From an uncultured Clostridia bacterium (GTDB lineage Bacteria > Bacillota > Clostridia > Oscillospirales > Oscillospiraceae), in the NCBI GenBank assembly GCA_946011705.1, contig CAMGCA010000097.1, positions 1 to 7,152 of the forward strand: a DNA stretch of 7,152 bases. Reading direction: 5' to 3'. Shown piece by piece: positions 5,262-7,152 of the stretch. The notes under the pieces are model-generated. The model was not told the DNA's origin, searched no databases, and saw only the letters and a program-made list of their open reading frames with translations. Made by a program: the position numbers and the translations under genes. Position 1 is the stretch's first letter, and each line of letters opens with the position of its first letter.

Positions 5262-6827
5262 TCAGTCAGCGATATCGCCCAGCTTCACCACCAGCGTACC
5301 GTCATAGAACGCCAGGAAGCCCTCTTCCGGGTAGCAGGGCATGGCCCGCACGCTTTCATCAGCCATCAGCCTCGTAAGCGTACCTCTGTCCGCCATGACA
5401 ATCGGCAGGCTCATGACGTAGTCAAAATACGCCTGTATCCGGCTGGGTTCCGTGGTATAGATGGGGCTGGAGCCGGTCATGCCGGTGACATTCCAGTAGT
5501 CCTTGAACCCCGGAATCACCTGATGGAAGGTCTTGGGCAGGCCAATGATTGCCACGGGTGTTTCCCCGGGCTGATAGCCAGGGGTCGCCTCCATCCGCCC
5601 CACCACCCGGGTCATCAGGGACAGATATCCGTCAAATTCCAGATTTTTCTTAACATACATCCCATTGGAAAACCGCACATTCCCATAAATCGTCATGCCA
5701 ATCAGCAGCATACAAACCGCACTCTGCCACTTCCCCGCCGGGATGGCAGCGTCCTTCCACTGTCCCCGCAGCCACATGGAATTCTGCAGCGTCAGGAGAT
5801 ATATCAGTCATGTGGGATACAGCATCTGGTCGTTGGCCGCGTTCAGGGTCAACACATAGATCATGTTCATTCCCAGCGGCAGCAGAGCCGTCAACGCAAT
5901 GCACAGCAGCTTCTCCTTCAGACCCCGGTTTTTGCTGAGCAGGAACACTGCCAGCGCCGCAATGTCAATGGCGAAGAACAGCGCCGTTGCCCCCCGAATC
6001 AGGATAGCGGGATAGCTGGAATAGGCGTTCCACAGCCGGCTGAACCAGTCAGCATACGCGCCGATGATCATACCGCCAATGGAATCAAAATTCAGCAGGC
6101 CCATCCGATCAAGGGAATTGTAATCCCCGCTGGACAATACACCGCCAAACAGGCGCAGCAATCCCTTCATGGCGAAGAAATATCCGATGCCGCCCAGAAT
6201 CAGCATTCCCACGGCTCGAATTCCCTTCCAAAGCACCGTCTGTGCATTCCTTCCGTTCATCAGGCCGAGAATGCTGACGATCATGACAAGCGTCACCGCT
6301 GTGAAGACATAACTCTGATAGATTCCCAGCGACACCATGATCGGTACCGCGCCAGCCAGCCACCCCTTTGGGTGCCGGTCCCATAGCCAGACAGCCGCCA
6401 CCGCGCACAGCATGGCAAACATATAGCTGTCCAGATCGTGGATGTAGGTGGCCGCTGTTGCCGATACCGTAATGTTTGTGGCAAAAATGCCGGCAATCAG
6501 CGCCACCGCCGGTTTGGATTCCACATTCAAAATCCGAACTGTCAGAAACACCGCCAGCCCGATCCACAGCAGTGCCAGCAAGCCGTTAAACCAGGGTAAG
6601 GTCAAATCACTGCCCAGGCGTGCGCGGTAGCTGGGGGTGAACACTCGCCCGGCGGTTAGCGTCACATCATTTCCCAGAATCTCCGCGTGAAACTCCCGGA
6701 GGGAGTCATGGGAGATATTGTTGTCAAAGAAAGCGTAGCCATGGGCCGCCAGCCCGAAGAGGAAGGTTGCGATCAATGCCGTGATCAGCTGTGTTTGATT
6801 CCGTTCCAGCCTCTGTTTCCATTCCAT
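5262..6827 (-). pseudogene. GtrII-like membrane glucosyltransferase broken by one in-frame TGA
   Basis: Read through, this is a 521-position membrane protein of the bacterial glucosyltransferase (GtrII-like) type, which moves glucose from undecaprenyl-phosphate-glucose onto a surface polymer. The N-terminal part (1-339) has the first helix at about 14-28, the outside-loop acidic segment FFDNNISHDSL (33-43), YIHDLDSY (128-135) and SLGIYQSYV (166-174), all reminiscent of the family, and many hydrophobic helices. Codon 340 (5808-5810) is TGA. The same frame then stays open for 181 more codons with a further helix and a polar C-terminal domain ending in TGA 5262-5264. The first in-frame ATG after the stop (5777) has no ribosome binding site, so a separate second protein is unlikely. 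AGGGGG eight bases before ATG 6827 supports the start. A TGG to TGA change, sequencing error or reversible switch are all possible; a truncated 339-residue product could still be made. Confidence 0.75.
5772..5815. repeat. 7-bp inverted repeat bracketing the premature stop
   Basis: CCACATG (5772-5778) and CATGTGG (5809-5815) flank exactly 30 bases. The TGA of the broken glucosyltransferase straddles the boundary of the right copy. Repeats this short occur by chance many times in a window of this size, so only its location makes it worth listing. Confidence 0.35.
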
Positions 6828-6845
6828 TGCAGTATCCCCCTGTCT

Positions 6846-7152
6846 TCAGCAGCACAGGAACATCCCCCGTCCGCCGCAGCAGAACAGGTTCACCAGATAG
6901 CACATACACAGGTTCATGCAGGGACTGCCGCCCATGGAAAAGCCCTGAAAGTTGCCTGCGGTCTGGCGGTAGTCCGCGCCGCCGTGCTCCATGCGGCTCA
7001 GGGCGTTCAGATATTCGGGGTTCCCCGGATCCATGCTCACCGCCCGGCGGATGTGCTCCATGGCCGTGACCTGATTACCCAGGCCGTCATTGGCAAGAGC
7101 GCGGAGATAATACCACCGGGCGTTTCGATCCGACGCATTGTTCAGCGCGTTC
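6846..7152 (-). CDS. TPR-type protein with cysteine-rich tail, C-terminal part (possibly a J-domain protein)
   Basis: The frame enters from the right edge and ends at TGA 6848-6846, giving 101 residues. It begins with a tetratricopeptide-like helix pair: WYYLRALANDGLGN, then AMEHIRRAVSMDPGNPEYLN, where the alanine, glycine and DPGN-x-EYL positions match the TPR consensus. After a polar linker rich in Gly, Gln and Phe comes a tail with seven Cys residues in the last 26 positions, ending in GGRGMFLCC. In Clostridia, proteins with this ending often start with a DnaJ J-domain; that half would be outside the window, so the assignment is an inference. The tail may bind metal or be lipid- or membrane-associated. 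It lies 18 bases upstream of the broken glucosyltransferase gene on the same strand, so the two were probably co-transcribed. Confidence 0.7.
   Translation of the reverse strand, partial: NALNNASDRNARWYYLRALANDGLGNQVTAMEHIRRAVSMDPGNPEYLNALSRMEHGGADYRQTAGNFQGFSMGGSPCMNLCMCYLVNLFCCGGRGMFLCC

Noticed and set aside
5262..5777. Separate 171-residue gene after the premature stop
   Set aside because: It is in the same frame as the upstream half, has no ribosome binding site before ATG 5777, and reads as the C-terminal domain of the glucosyltransferase.
5808..5810. TGA as selenocysteine codon
   Set aside because: No clear bacterial SECIS-type stem-loop is visible just downstream, the protein family is not known to use selenocysteine, and a hydrophobic helix position is an unlikely site.
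5259..6386. 375-residue open frame on the plus strand opposite the glucosyltransferase pseudogene
   Set aside because: Composition is rich in His, Gln, Arg and Pro with no recognisable domain; the opposite strand encodes a membrane protein with family motifs on both sides of the stop. Its start also overlaps the terminator end.

Overview
The window looks like a chromosomal segment of a moderately GC-rich Firmicute, probably a gut member of the class Clostridia (Oscillospirales-like). This rests on a tetrahydrofolate riboswitch ahead of an ECF-type folate transporter subunit, strong AGGAGG-type ribosome binding sites, sigma-A style promoters, intrinsic terminators and a small inverted-repeat element. 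No database search was possible, so the organism is an inference.

Left part (1-2480): the tail of a thioredoxin-like gene is followed by a well-formed promoter (217-245), a THF-I riboswitch aptamer (251-353), a long expression platform and an intrinsic terminator (474-508). Next come folT (folate S-component, 569-1141) and folC (folylpolyglutamate/dihydrofolate synthase, 1166-2443). The logic is coherent: FolT imports folate, FolC traps it by polyglutamylation, and reduced folate shuts the operon off through the riboswitch. A bidirectional-looking terminator closes the unit at 2451-2474.

Middle (2480-5260): a 163-bp MITE-like palindromic element (2489-2651) flanked by TA dinucleotides lies between folC and a convergent GT2 glycosyltransferase of the polyprenyl-phosphate type (2640-3578, minus). 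The element's right end forms the last three codons and the stop codon of that gene. A divergent promoter pair (3606-3681) drives this gene leftward and a 501-residue polytopic membrane protein (3706-5211) rightward. A strong bidirectional terminator sits at 5219-5258.

Right part (5262-7152, minus strand): a GtrII-like membrane glucosyltransferase gene is broken by one in-frame TGA (5808-5810), with the reading frame otherwise open on both sides. Just upstream, 18 bases away, is the 3' end of a TPR-type protein with a cysteine-rich tail. The GT2 enzyme and the two large membrane proteins together suggest a three-component surface-glycosylation locus (lipid-linked sugar donor plus GT-C-like transferases), with one transferase apparently decaying or switched off. 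I do not see a wholly new multi-gene system. The best leads are the riboswitch loop that exactly complements the terminator's 5' arm, the MITE that rewrote a gene's C-terminus, and the single-stop glucosyltransferase.
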